Positions 23,301 through 38,300 of a DNA stretch of 64,000 bases are shown piece after piece. The position numbers were made by a program, and so were the translations under genes. The DNA comes from Paragorgia papillata. Lineage: Eukaryota; Cnidaria; Anthozoa; Scleralcyonacea; Coralliidae. The number at the start of each line of letters is the position of its first letter. Within the stretch, counting starts at the first letter, position 1. Location of the stretch: positions 1,736,001-1,800,000 of the forward strand of contig JAWNZC010000446.1 of assembly GCA_035771165.1 (NCBI GenBank). The letters run 5' to 3'. A model generated the notes under the pieces. It did not search any database, was not told the origin of the DNA, and saw nothing but the letters and a program-made list of their open reading frames with translations.

Positions 23301-26300
23301 GTCTAAAAGGGACTGAACTGGTCCGCTGGTCCAGCACTCAACGTAAAGAGCTGTCAACTAAAAAGGGTGCATGATCAAACTGGAACTTTCAGAGTGCCAA
23401 CCCCGAATGAAACTGATGCTGAGGAGTACAAACGTTCAAAAAGAAGCGGTATACTTTTATTTCTATGACAAACATTAATTTTTACTTTAGTGCTGAGTTT
23501 ATTCAGTGAAATGAACGTACTAAAACATTCAAATGAGTGAGTGAACTCGCTTTCATCGGTGGACCGAATTTTTGCAATGTATTGAATTGTCTTCTGTAAA
23601 ATAAAATTGCTTTGATAGATATTTGCAGTTGTGTAAATTATATTTGACTTTATTCTTTCTTATTTATCGTCTATATTCTATCTGAATTAGATTCCTTAAG
23701 TATAGAAATCACGAAAGTATTACAGGGTGTGATAATCTCGTTATTTCTATACTTAAGAAATCTAATAATTCAGATAGAATCAGTGCAAAACAACGCGAGA
23801 ATAACGCGTGTTTCATCAAGCTTGTTACAACTTGTCAACTGCAGATTTGTTACGGCTTGTTCACAAGTTGTTACAGGCCTGATGACGGCAATATTGTTAC
23901 GATCTGTTCACAACAAGCTTGCAGCGAGTTGTTGGAACAAGTTGTTACAGGTCTGATAACGACAATATTGTTCCGGCTTGTCAGAACAACTTGCAACAAG
24001 TCTGCAAACAACCCGTTGCAGATTTGTCACGACAAACCGGAACAAGGCATGCGAACGCATCCGGATATCGGCTTGTCCATGACAAGTTGTAACAGACAGG
24101 CTGCAGACTTGTTACAACACGTGCGTTTCCGGCTGTGTATCACATTTTAACTTACATCGTCATCGAGTTCACTGGTTGAAACAGACCGGGATCCACGATT
24201 CCACGGATAAAAAAGTCTATCGGTTTTGATCCGGACATGATATGTTATTGAAATATGACTCTGGTTCGTGTTAAATCATCATACGTTCACCGTTTGGAAG
24301 AAGTTCTCAGTGGATTTGCATTTCAGTTTTGAGGAATCAAATGATAACAGTCGTTGGCAACATTCACGATCAAATGTGGCGGGAGTGGCAGTTCATTTCT
24401 ATTTTCGATTTACTTTCAAGTATCCATGCAAGTGCGTACTGTTTAAAAGGGACTGAACTGGTCCAGCACTCAACGTAAAGAGCTGTCAACTAAAAAGGGT
24501 GATCAGACTGGAACTTTGTGCCAACCACGAATGAAACTGATGCTGAGGAGTACAAACGTTCAAAAAGAAGCGGTATACTTTTATTTCTATGACAAACATT
24601 AATTTATCTTTATATCATCTGTTACTTATACCTTTAGTGCTGAGTTTATTCAGTTAAATGAACGTACTAAAACATTCAAATGAGTGAGTGAACTATAATA
24701 AGCTTATTGAATTGTCTTCTGTAAAATAAAATTTTTTGATAGATATTTGCAGTTGTATAAATTATATTTGACTTGTCTATATTCTATCTGAATTAGATTC
24801 CTTAAGTATAGAAATCACGAAAGTATCACAGGGTGTGATAATTTCGTTATTTCTATACTTAAGAAATCTAATAATTCAGATAGATTCAGTGCATGAACAA
24901 CGCGAGCATAACGCGTGTTTCATCAAGCTTGTTAAAACTTGTCAACTGCAGACTTGTTACGGCTTGTGTTCACAAGTTGTTACAGGTCTGATTACGACAA
25001 TATTGTTACGATCTGTTCACAACAAGCTTGCAGCAAGTTGTTGGAACAAGTTGTTACAGGTCTGATAACGACAACATTGTTCCGGCTTGTCAGAACAACT
25101 TGCAACAAGCCTGCAAACAACCTGTTGCAGATTTGTCACGACAAACCGGAACAAGGCATGCGAACGCATCCGGATATCGGCTTGTTCATGACAAGTTGTA
25201 ACAGACAGGCTGCAGACCTGTTACAACATGTGCGTTTCCGGCTGTGTATAGGAGCTGTGCCAAGAGAAATAGCCAATGTTGTGATTTTTTTACAGTTTTC
25301 TCGCCAATGAACGTGCAAAAGATGAAGGCTTTAGGGCAAACACAAATTTTGTCCAAGCTAAAATGAGCGCAAAGTTTTAAACTACTGAATTATTCATGTT
25401 GAATGAAACGTTGTCAAGGTAAACGTCGCTTTTAAATACGTATATTTGTTGTACATGTTGGTGTCCGCCATCTTGAAAATTGCCTTGTACTTCCGCGGTG
25501 GTAGTCTTCGTCAAGTGAGCATTAAATGTTCGAAGAACGATTATCATCGTGGAAAATGTGATATAAAATCTCCCAAAGACAGAGTTTTGAAAGTATTGAC
25601 GAAAATGAGTGGTTTGCCTGAAGAAGAAAGAGCTAAAGATGTGTCATAGAAATGAATTTGTGAATATTAGCTTGACCAACGTAATAGCGGGAAGAAACAA
25701 TAGCTTTGCCAAATCGATCTATCCCGCGAAGTAGAAAAATATTCCATTTCGATAACTGCCGAAGCTCAAAGGCAAGCGCGTACAAATATATAATTATATA
25801 GTGTTGTTTGAACATTGGTATATACTCTAAGGAAAATTGACTGAAATTCTCCAGAACTTTATTATGTAGTTTTAAAATATGTTGCTAATAATTTGTTATC
25901 AGTGAGTTACATATGTCTTAACTTATGTGACGAAAACGAAACGTTTGCAGTAAGTCAAAATATATCCAGTTCCACATGTGTACCTTTAAAGATTAAATTA
26001 AATAAATGCTTGACATATTTGAATTGAATTTTGAAACAATGTACCCTGTGAACTTTGGAATTTATTTCACAAATTTTACAATTATGTATATAAATTTTAC
26101 AATAGAATTTACCCTCCTCCCTCCCTGTAATAAAAAAAGATTCTCAATATAAAAAGACATGGTATAGTCATACCATCCAATGTGTCTTTGGGGTGTAAGT
26201 GGGTCTGTTTCAGCTGCCATGTCAAGCAACAGTGACCCTGGACCATTGAACTCTATATAAAGACTGGAACGATAACTCCATAAGGCCGGCCCTATGATTG

Positions 26301-29300
26301 GGTGAAGCCAAACTTGGGGGGGAGCCATCACCATGCATGGCTGAGTTCTTTGCGTTCGAATTGTGTCGAATAGAAGTGAACAGTCGAATATTCAAGGCAT
26401 TTTTGATGAATTACTGGTCTATTGAAACGAGTATGCATTTAAAATGTTTAATACTCCAGTACTTACAAGAAAAAACTTTTGCAAACAAAATTTGAATCGA
26501 TGGATTGTTAACAGAGTGATTTTAGATTCAGCTTACTATACAACAATCAACAATGTCAATGGTTTGACAACTCTGACAAAGCCCAAAGGGACAACAGACT
26601 TATAAGATAAGTACAAAAAGAGTGAATATTTATCGGCCGTGTACTTGATCAGCTTCACTCGATGGTCGTCTTCAGTTCAAATACATTTTCATAATTTCAT
26701 TCATCCCTTGTTCGTGGTGACTCTTCGAACACGGTTTGGCGAGATTCATCAACGATATTAACTGAAGTGGTGACAGACCTCGAGGATCATCTTGCTTTCC
26801 CATCTTTGCAAACGTATGCTTTGAAGACTTGCTCGGCGTATACGAGGATCTAGTAGTGTTCTCAAGTAGTGTTTGGTTTTTTAAAGGAAATCTGTATTGA
26901 TGAAAATAGGAAATAACAAGAAATGTTTTTTTTGTAATTTTGTTGGTACAGTATAAATTATGAAGTTATTCCCATTCTCATTTTAGTATAGTACTGTTTA
27001 CTGTTTAGGTTAATTAAATATTAATATTTTTTTAATTTGCCAATTGTTTATTATGTTTGTAACCCATTCCTGTCTGGATGGACTTTTCTGATTTTACTAT
27101 CGATAACACGAGATAGTTTTAATTGTCAATGGAGAGACTGTCAGTGCAGGAATGGGCTAAAAATTGTACAAAGAGGTACAACATTACAACCATTTAATTA
27201 TCCAAATTTTTCTGGTATTTTATTAGCTTGTCAAATGCATAGTGCTAAGAATATAGCTGTACAGTCCATTTAGGGGGTGTTTATATGGAGGCGAGCCAGC
27301 TCGGGTACTCAAGCTAGCTTGCTTTGCCAAGATGATTTTTATTGTCTTTACATAAGAAGGGCTAGCTCGCCTAGCTGGGCTGGCTTGCTTGTTGTGCTAA
27401 TTGTATAATTTATCAGTTTTGGTAAGACACAAAGTCTTGTTGGTTTTAAATATGAACTGTACATGAGCAAGCAGAACTTGTGGATTGTTTATATGTTGAA
27501 AAAAGCTGATAAAACAAATTTTATTGCATGTACGAAGCTTTTAATGCCAGCCCAGGTAGGTGAGCCAGCCTGGTCAATCATGTTACTGTTTACTTGGTGA
27601 ACAACAGCCTGGATAACCAAGATCTTGGTCTCACAAAGCGAGATCTTGGCTAGGCAGGCTGACCCAGCTCTCATATAAACACAATTAGATGAAAATTAAC
27701 AAGAAATAACAGCATAAGTGAGATTTCATTTAAGTGGGCTAGCCCAGGTCCCTAGGCTGGGTCACGTCCATATAAACACCCTCTTTGACTGATATGATAG
27801 TAATTATTTCAAGAAAAACAAGTCTCACCTGTGAAATGCAATGTATGTTTCATTCGACTCTTTAGAAATTTCATTTTCTTCATGACAGCCCAATTTTTTT
27901 TGTTCACCTTGGTACCCACAGACTACACAGTTATACAGCATGTTTTATTACTTACACATTACAAATAAATAGACTCTTTATTCAACTTTTCTGAATGGTT
28001 CTTTGAAATTTGTTTACATGATAATTGCGCTCTGCCAGCCAAAAAAGGACTGGGGAGATGCGAAAAACACTGGTTGTTTCACGAAGATTGTTTTTACTAA
28101 TCTAATCCTTATTTTAACTGTTAAAAGTTAGTTTCTGGATGCTGAGATATTTATTAGAAGCAAGGTCTAAGATGTAACTAAATAAATGATGCTATAACAT
28201 CTCAAAACTCTCCCGGGAAGCCCTGAAAACTCAGATAAACCAAACATTTTCGTGCGGCTTTTCAACCGAACTTCGTTTTGTTCGTGAAATATTTTGGTAG
28301 TTGAACAATGTTTCTTCTTTGTAAGTACTTGAGTCGAAAGCTGTTTTGTCCTAGTATGGTCTGAGAAAAGAAAGAAAAGCGTCAAATGAAGTTAAAGTGA
28401 CAAAATTTATCGGTTTTCAACCTATTTTTTTCGACGCCATTTTGTGAAAAGGGACTGGAGCTACCTGCATGGCGGCCCCCATGTTGGCTTCAAAATTTCC
28501 CCCCGAGTTATCGTTCCAGTCTTTATATAGAGTTCAATGCCCTGGACTCAAGGAAAGTGGATGTTGGAATTCATTTGGGCTCATTGTGATTAGTTCTTTC
28601 ATTTACTATTTCTGTTGGACAAATTTTTCTTTCCTCCCCCCCCCCCCCCCCTCTCCATGCACACACACACACACACACACACATGGATGTACATCCTCGT
28701 ATAAACAAATTGTACCTGTATATACAAGCACAATGCTAGAATATGTATTTTGCCCAGGATAAACTCACCATGTAATTATAGGAATTACACAGGAAAAATG
28801 AGGGTACAATACTACAATTATAACACTTGTGTTTTGCTTCCAATTTCAAACATACCCAAAAATATTATAGTTAAAGACCTGTACAGTTGCCTATAAAATA
28901 TTATAATTCATTATAGTGTATGAATACCCCAAATCAAAACAACCAATAATTTTTGAATGATTATTTTGAGTACTGAGATATTATTGTCTTGCTCAAAGTG
29001 GACTGTTCTTTAGAGATTCAATATATAGTGACATTTTACAGTAAAGGAGCTTATTAAAGCATGGTTTTGGATATAGCCTTAAGAGCAGACAGCAAGTTGC
29101 TCAGCTGAAAGGTACAATCATGGACAACACATTGGATCCACAAGCAATACATCTGCAAGACCATATGATCAAACCGATATTCCTCTGGGTCTTACATCTA
29201 TATGGAAACAATGTTTTAATACAGTGTTGTATTAAAAGTACAATACATTATTGCACTATTTGGAGCAGACTGGGCCACTGGGGTTGTTTACCACAAAGAC

Positions 29301-32300
29301 CCCAATATGGATAATTTAATGAGTCTATTTCAATATATGCATGGAACCCTGGCCTCTTTGCATTGAAACCAAAAAGCATTGCCATGGAAAGTCATTTCAC
29401 TAGCTAACAGCTGATTTTGGTCAACTGATAAGAATATTTTTCTGGATAGCTACTGCAGTCCAGGCAAGGTTAAAAGTTATGACACTTATAATTATTAAAA
29501 CACATGGCCATAGAAGTTTAATACAACAAAATTCACTGTACTACAGTAGATATTTCTACATGTATGGTGTCAAAGAGAATACAAATTAACAGTTAATCAA
29601 TCCCTGCAACGTTAAAATCTGCAATGTAATTATTATGATAGTTCTGTTTATAAATTAAAACATATAAAGCTTATCTCGACTGTCTCTGGCTCAATTTCTG
29701 GCTCAATTTAAACAAAATAGTAAAAGAGCTCTTCTCCGGCTCCTACACCAACTGCCCAGCAACATCACCGAACGAGTGTTCCTCGAATTAACAAATTTCG
29801 GTTTACCATCACACTTTAGTTGGTTGTCAAATTTTGCTGTAAACAATTTTCCCCACAGAATCTTGCTGAAGAAAAGATCAGATCTTGATTGTCGAAAATC
29901 CAGTGCTGACGTCCGAGGAGGTAGTTTCCCATAGGTTCAACGCAACACACAAATATACTTCGTCAAATCCATCGGAATTGTAGTGGAAAAGTCTTATCGC
30001 TTGACTGATGTGCTTGAGGAATGAGGAAGAATACGAGCGTGGCGCTCAATCGCTCAAATATAGTCTGTATTATCTGCTTCTTGTTGAGCGTATTACCGAC
30101 TGTTAAGTCAGGCGGCTTTCGGACGTCCGAATGTATTGAAACCACGATTCTTCGGCCACGGATATCATTTCTACCGTCACGTCACTGAATTCCAATTTCC
30201 AAATTAAAAACCACATCATGTCTATGTCTTTCTAGCTTCTTTCAACCATGTTTAGTTTATTGAATAATATCAGCTTCGCGCAGAGCGCGTGTCCACGCGA
30301 GGCCTGGAACTGAGCGATTCCGTGAGAATTGAATGACAGTCGAAGTTTACTTATTGAAAAAACAGATACACCATATGACTTAAGGAAAACAAACTCTTTA
30401 AGAATTCCAAAAGTAAAGACAACAACACACGGCCAAAAATCATGGAGATTCACAGCAGCAAAACATTGGAACAATCTGCCGGATGAAATGAGGCAAACAA
30501 AAGACATAAACACTTTTAAGAACTTACTATCTGCTATACACGAACTATAGTTTATAGTTTATAGAACGTTTTAAATAGATTAAATTAAAATTTAAATTTA
30601 GGTTTGATTATATAGTGTTATTTTATTGTAAAAATAGTTATAGTACAACTGTTTTAACATTGATTTAGTTTAAATCGTGGCATACCTGAAAAATAGCGTT
30701 AACGCTAAGTGTATCGACCACGGGCAAAAAATATAATAATCCAGGCATTTACCTGCTTCTAAGTCATCTTCGTCGAGGTCAGGTGTACCGTAAGATTGCC
30801 CAAGGGTTTCTTGAACTTCGTTTGTTTGGTCAAGTGCGTCCGACATATCATCTTGTAGATCCTAAAACGTGAAGCATATAACGACTTCAACAATCGCTAA
30901 CTGATGATTTCAACTCGCATTCAGTATGACCTGCAATTCATAGTTGTGTCTTAATTATAGATTGTTCAACATCATGGGTTTACAACAGTATTTATTCTTT
31001 TAATTATATTTTGAAGTAAGATTACAGCAATTTTAAGTTTGATTTACTGTCGTGGCAATAGAAGCGTTCCTAAAATATTTTTGCAATTCATTTGCTACGT
31101 TTGACCAATTCATTTGATGAAAATTATTGCTAACTTCCTGTTTTGAATTTGATTGGTTTCTAGTTTTTAAACAACCAATAAGAGAAAGGATTATTTGCCA
31201 AACACCAATCAAATTCAAAACATGACTCAAAACAGGAAGTTGTCAACGAATCAAACAATCAAATGAATTGTTCAACTTGAGGAATATATCGCAACAATAT
31301 TTTAGGAACGCTTCTATTGCCACGACAGTAAAAACTTTTAATATTTGACAAATTTCATTTAAAACTAAATACAATATTAAAACCAGTGTAGAGAAAAAGT
31401 ACAACATAATCTTTCACACGGTTCATTCAGATAAGACAGCTTTTAATAAATGTAAATATTTGTGTCGACTGACCCATTTCTGTAACACCAACCCAAATGT
31501 TATTTTATGCCTCAAGTTATACAAACGTACCTCAATTTGATCAAGATTTACTTTCTTGTATTCTTTTTTCATTTCTTTTAATCCTGTTTTCATTGCATCA
31601 ACCTTTTAAAACATACATAATACCAACAGTTGCAAAATTATCATGATCCAAACAAGCAAGAAACTTACAACAGTACACCAGGAGTAATCAAGCTTAATAT
31701 TCATCGCAGACTACCATCAAAGGCACTGATATGTATGTATTATTAAACTTACTGTGGTTTTAGTGTCTTTTAAAGTTTGAGTGCCATAATTCGTTTGTTC
31801 CATATTAAATGATTGCTGTCTAAGATTTTCAAGTTGACTTTCATACCTAAAGAATCAAGAAATGTATATATTAAAAATTATTAACTCCAATACAACTAGG
31901 TTCCAATAAATCTTGTGGTCTCAGTTATCTCACTACAGTAGTTTTGGTAGTCCTAATTGACTAGTAGTTTTGGTAGTTCAAGTAGTTTTGTTTCATGTGT
32001 AGTCTGTATACTGTAGTTATTTTATTTTACTGAACTTTGCAACGACATACAGAGAAAAAAGAATATCAACGATAAATATATGCAAGTAGGCAGGGCGACC
32101 ACAACCGTTAAACCAACAGACCTTTCCGCACGAAGTGCGTGGATAACGCGTTGAGAGATTTGATTGGCTCTCGCAAAACTTCGGACATCCAAAACTTCGT
32201 CCGGACAGTCCACTCCGGACAACTTTGAACATTAGCCAATCAGATTTGTCAAAAAGAAAGATCACGTGATCCATTCACTTGTGGACCCATAATACAGAAT

Positions 32301-35300
32301 TATTAGTTAGCTCAAAACAACAGGTCAGAGGGCGATCAAGACCACGTGCTACATTACATTTCACACATACCACACTGACCTCCATGTCCTAGGGTTGTTG
32401 GTCACGTAAAAATGATATTGGGCATAATTATTGTTAAACAGTTTGTTTTTAAAAGACATACTGTTAGTCTGGGTAGTCTTGGTACACTCTGAATAGAGTC
32501 ATGGTACAGTCTGGGTAGTGAATAGTTTTGGTACAGTATTGGTGGTCCTGGTACAGACGTCTGGGTAGTCTGGCCTACAAACTGCTCAAACTACATACCA
32601 AGACTTAACTGCCGACACTACCCTGTATTCAGAATATGTGACAAAACCACCAAGACTATCCAGACTACATACCCAGACTGGACAAAGACTACCTATACAT
32701 ACCAAGACTACCCAAAATACAAATTAAGACAACTGGCAGTACCTGAGACCACTTAGACTATGTCTACCAACTTGGTAGACAACCTTGTCCGGAGTAAAAC
32801 AGTCATATTCACAGCAGTTAGCTAGATTTCGGCTGTTGTTTTTTTCACAAAAGATGGCAAAATTGCGCAATACTTCCCGTCAGCCTTTGCGAAACTGTGA
32901 GGCATCAGGCATGTAATGTAGCCACTGTAGTGTGGTCGAATTTGCGAGTTCTTTTACGAATTTGCGAGTTTTAATACGAGAATCCGGCATGCATGTTCCA
33001 TTCTGATTATTTATGCACTTTTCTTGTCCATAGTAACAGCTTTTCCAAATACATTTAAAATTAATCAAAGCCTAATACACAATATATTAACATATTTGCT
33101 TCTTGTCAACATAGTCAATCGAGATATGGTCTGGAAACCTAGCTAAAGTCTTTGGGCTATCTTTTTGTTCGCCTTTATGCATTTTTGTGCACGGTGCACG
33201 GTCACTGAACACATTTTATTTTAGTATAATGACGAATTGTCCAATAGCAACGTTTCAGTTCAATCACTCAACCGTGCTATTTAAATATTAATAAACCTAA
33301 AACAAAGGATGTGCACGCCGTGTAAGGTACGGTTCAACATAAAATCACAGCTCATTATAGGCGCTTTGAAGTTTGCCGAGTTTCCAGACCATATCTCGAT
33401 TGACTTTGTTGTCAAGCACAGTCTATGACTTTTACCCGTTGTCCATGATGTCTATTTTCTGATTCTATTGTGTTTCGACTGCAAACACTACAAAATTATA
33501 AATATGGACCTAACTTTTCACATTTTGCTTTCACATCATTCTTGTTTTGCCGTTTAGACGGAAAAAAGACTTTTTAGTCATGAATTTATAAAAAAGCACG
33601 TCTTTTTCATCAAACGTTTTTTTGTTATTGTAGATTGCCAATCCAGTATAGTATATAACCAGAGGTCCAGAACGAAAACGGGATGGTTTTCAATCGGATT
33701 AGACTTGGCAATTCATTGCAAAAAGCAATCCGATATTGCATAACTGAGACTATACCGAGACTACTCAGTGAACACCAAGACTATCAGGCCTAGGCTATCA
33801 TAGACATCAAAACTATCATACACTACCCAGACAGTACCCAGGCTGTACCATTAGACTATACAGACTATGTTTATACCAATCTTCTTCAATCTTCTTCTTT
33901 GGCAATCCCTCGTGAACGTCGTATGATAGCCTCGTCAAGACACCATCCTCATCTTTTTCATCTCCAGTTGTGCATTCTTTTGTGACTTACCAAGCCAATC
34001 CTGGACGCACAAGATTTTCCGCAGGAATCACAGACGTAGACTGCTGTATGCGGGGCACCTCGGGCATGATCAGCCGCTCAATCTTTCCTGCGCTGATGCT
34101 TTTCTTCTTGATCCCTTCTACGATTAGACTCGAAGGTTTCAACGCCCGAGTGATATCTCTGTCTCCACTGGGAGCGATCTTGGGCGAGGCCTTCCCAGGT
34201 GTTTGGGTCTATAGCACACTTCTTAAGGTTAGCCTTGAGGAGGTTCTTGTAATGTTTCAACTGGCCCCCGCGGGATCTTTTGCCCTGCTCCAATTCCGAA
34301 TAGAAAATCTGTTTTGGGAGACGAGAGTCGTTCATACGGGCAACATGCCCAGCCCATCGCACTGACAACGTATAATGAGGGCTTCGATGCTGGTTGTGTT
34401 TGCCTCCTCAAGGACACGAGTGTTAGTCTGACGATCCTCCCAGGAGATCTTAAGAATTCTTCTCAAATTAACCAAAACTTACCAAATTTACCAAAACTAC
34501 TATAACCGTATTTTCTGGGCGATTACCTGCATGGCGTATCACCCGCACATGCCAATTAAGTTTGCCTCTAAGATCTTTTTGCCCACAGAATACCCACACC
34601 TGAAGATTACCTACACCCAAACTCATCCCCAGGCCTTCCTCCACATTCCACAATGTGAATTTCAGCAGTCAAACTCGTAGTCTCCATGTTGTCCAAAATT
34701 TTGTTTTACACGTACGGGCAATTTTAGCCCTGTGCTAAACGTCACACAATAGATGAATTTAATTCAGATGAATTTAATAGTTTGAATTTTTTTCGAAGAA
34801 ACTGCGATGTATATAAACTCGATTAAATTCAACACACAAATTAAATTCGTCTCAGCAATTAAATTTGTGTGAGTCAAACGGATAATGCGACGATAATGCA
34901 TGTTCGAGTTACATGACAACTACCATCGCTTCGAATTAAATGTTTCTCTTCTGTCTGTGACAACTCAGCACCATGTTTTCAAGAAGTCGTTTTCAGGCTC
35001 CACGAGAAAAAACAATTAAATTTGACTGAAATTCGATGTTTAACTCGACGTAGCGTTGCATTACTGACAAAGTTAAATGAAATTAAATTCGTCTGAATTA
35101 AATTTGTCTATTGTACAACATTTAGCACAGGCCTTAATAGTGGCTTTCAAAAACTTAAAAATCGCATCACATTGCCGATTTGTCTTTGGGGAAAAACTAT
35201 ATATAGTCATGTGTACGTCTATTTTTTGAGCATAAAACTTGAAATCTCAAGTGGGAACCCAACTAACTTCTTAAACTATACTCTCTGCCAAGTATATATG

Positions 35301-38300
35301 GTGTTGCAAGCATGTAAGAATGATGTTGAGGTGATTTAATTGTGTGTGGTAATATATCACCCAGAAAATAACTAAAGACATGTACTTGTACCCAGACTAC
35401 ATACCAAGCTAGACTATATCCAGATGGTACAAAAACTACAAAGACTACCCAGAGTGTACCATCAGACTGGCCCAGACTACTGTATATCAACCAAGTAGAC
35501 TTAATTAATTGGACTATATGATTAACATGATTCATGTTAATGATATAGTCCAATTAATTAAGTCTACTCGGTTAACCAAGCTGGCCTGGTAAGCTGGAAT
35601 GAGATTTAAGTTGCAATAAATATTACATGAGGCAGGCTGGCTCGGTAAGCTGGGATGAGTTTTGAGTTAATGTCAATGATTTCAACCCAACATTTGCATA
35701 AATGTTGTTTGCATGATTGTTGTTTCATTTGGGTAAAGTTACATTACTTTTACTGAAGTTTTACATTGTTATTTATGTTGCCATCAACATTTGTAAGTAT
35801 CATTAATAAAAAGAGTATTATTGTCTTAGTTAACCCGCAAAACCATCTAGATCTTCACGAAGGCTAATTAATCTGTTTTTAATAAGTCTTCACTATGATC
35901 ATGAAATGCACAAACAAGGTTTTAAATGTATTTATGAAATAAAAATAATTAACATCATGCGATGTGTATGTGTTGTTGTTCCACAGGTCCTTTGGGGTTC
36001 TACTTGGGGGTACAAAATCCACTAGCCCCTTGGCTAAGTTTAATGAGCGTAGATGCTCAGAGCTCATTTGTGTACTGACTGCCGTATGTGACACTTCACT
36101 ACCAAGAGGCTGCTTGTCTATATGCTGTTTCTCGAATTTCTCGGGTTCTGTCTAAGACTACCGTCAGCTATTTACCCGTCCACAGCGTTGTTGGCAGATA
36201 AATGGGAAACGCTGCCATGAAACTAGGGTTTCCTTGCCCTTTGCTGGTCGTGCTTCGTCGCTTGATATGCTGCCTTAGACTTTGGCTCAACTGGCTCTTC
36301 ACTCCGACCGGTTTATGCCGGTTGTATGGTTTGTACACTGTAGCTTAGCTTTCAGACGTTTTTTAGCTGTGGCTCATTGCCACGTTTGTGCTTAAATTAT
36401 CAGTTTTTTGTCGCGTCTAATCGATTTGCTGCAATTTTTAAACGCTGCTGTTTTGCCGCTAGCTTGCTTGTCTTCATTTCCGTGGCTTGTTCAGTTGTTC
36501 GTTCTCTCCACAGTTATTACTGGAGAATTTTATTGTTCACAGACCGCTACGTGGTCCGTGGTGTTGTTTACAGTTCCCCAACAGCTTGTTCGTTGCGTTT
36601 TTGAGCTATATAGCCTTATCGAAGGAGCCTGTTTATTCTGGCTCTCGGCGCAGTTCAATCAGCTGGTGTTAATGAGCTAAGCGTTTGTATGTTTGACCGG
36701 CTCGTAGCATAATATGCTAGCTGTTCAGATCTCAGTACTGTTCCGCTCTGGCGTACAAGTTCGAAAGGCCAAAAGTTTTAAGTCGTTGGACGCCCTAATT
36801 TGGGATAAATTACCAGGTGAGTCGAGTCGTTCGATTTTATCTAAATATTGTCTGGCCTGTTCTATTCTGCCGTCCGCACTGGGGCTAGTTATTCTTCGCT
36901 GGCAATTTGCTCTGCATGCTCTATTAAGTTGTCTTTTCGATACCGCGTGTCTAACTTGTCAAGTATATGTTCTTATTAGTTAATACAGTTGGCTTACAGC
37001 AGGCCCTATTTCTGTGCTGCCTTTTGTGCGGTTTACTGCTTCAGCTCACAGCAACAAAGAAATTATGGGTCGGTGATGTTATGTGCAAAATTTGTTTTGC
37101 TAATTATCTGTTGTGTTGTTTTGTTTTATGGGCTTGACATCGTCCGACTGCAAATCCCACTGGAATATCTGTCCTTTGTTCCTAAACAATGCAGCCAAGT
37201 GGCCACCTTAAGGGTGTGACAGGGATCATAACCACGTAATACCCAGGGGCGTAAATGTGGGGGGGGGGGGTGGTACACCCCCCAGTCGGTCTCAAAATGA
37301 GGGCAGTCGGTCTCAAAAATCAAAATTATGCATGATAATGCATCGTTTAATTAGATGCGTTTCTAACAGTGACCGACTTGACCGACTAAATATTTTCGGA
37401 GACCGACTTCAATCATGGCAAGAAATTAAGATTATGATGAGCGCTATTTCAATTCGAGTTTACTCGTAAATCGTATTATCGTAATACCGGTAATTATAGA
37501 CTAATAGTCTACAAATATACGACTCAGCGAAAATCCCGCTTCGCCGACTGTTGGACAGCGTTCTTCATTATTAAAATATGCTCGCGGCCTTTAAAATATG
37601 CATGCGGTATTATAATTTGCTTCGAATGTTAAGTCTGCTGTATTTAAGCCTTACTCGATTAAATTTATATTATCATCACTGTCATACGGATAATATTTGT
37701 GAATAATATCGTTCCGAACTTCCGCGATTCTGGCAGTTGGCATGTCGAAAGCATAGCTTTGGATTTGTTTCGGAAAGAGGTAAATATTAATATAATTTAT
37801 TATTTTAATATAGCTAGACTTTATTAGTTTATATTGTCGGTTTATAGTATACAGTCGATACATTGAACTTTATGTCTTTCGTTTTGGACCTTCATCGGAT
37901 TCAGCTTGTGAATCTTTGCGTAAAGACTAAAGTCTTTCTGTCTTTGACAACATGTCGGCAAATATTAAATCATTTATCAAGATTCAAGACTATCACTCCG
38001 TCGCTATCACGCTATGTACTTCATGCAGTACTTGTCACTTGTGATGCATTTTTGTTTGCGAATATATCCCCCCTTTGTTATTTAAAAGCTGCCTACTTGT
38101 CTAGCTATTAGATGTTTCGGTCAATTTTGGTCCAGTCGAAATATAATAAAACACACAGTCCGTGAAAACCTTAGGCTTAGGCTCAATTTCAATTTTAATA
38201 GCCATACTCAGAAAATAATATATTTCATTGCCAAGGAAATAAATACAGTGCTTCCATTCGGTTAAAAGTACATTTGACATTTCCTCTATTCATCCTTATT

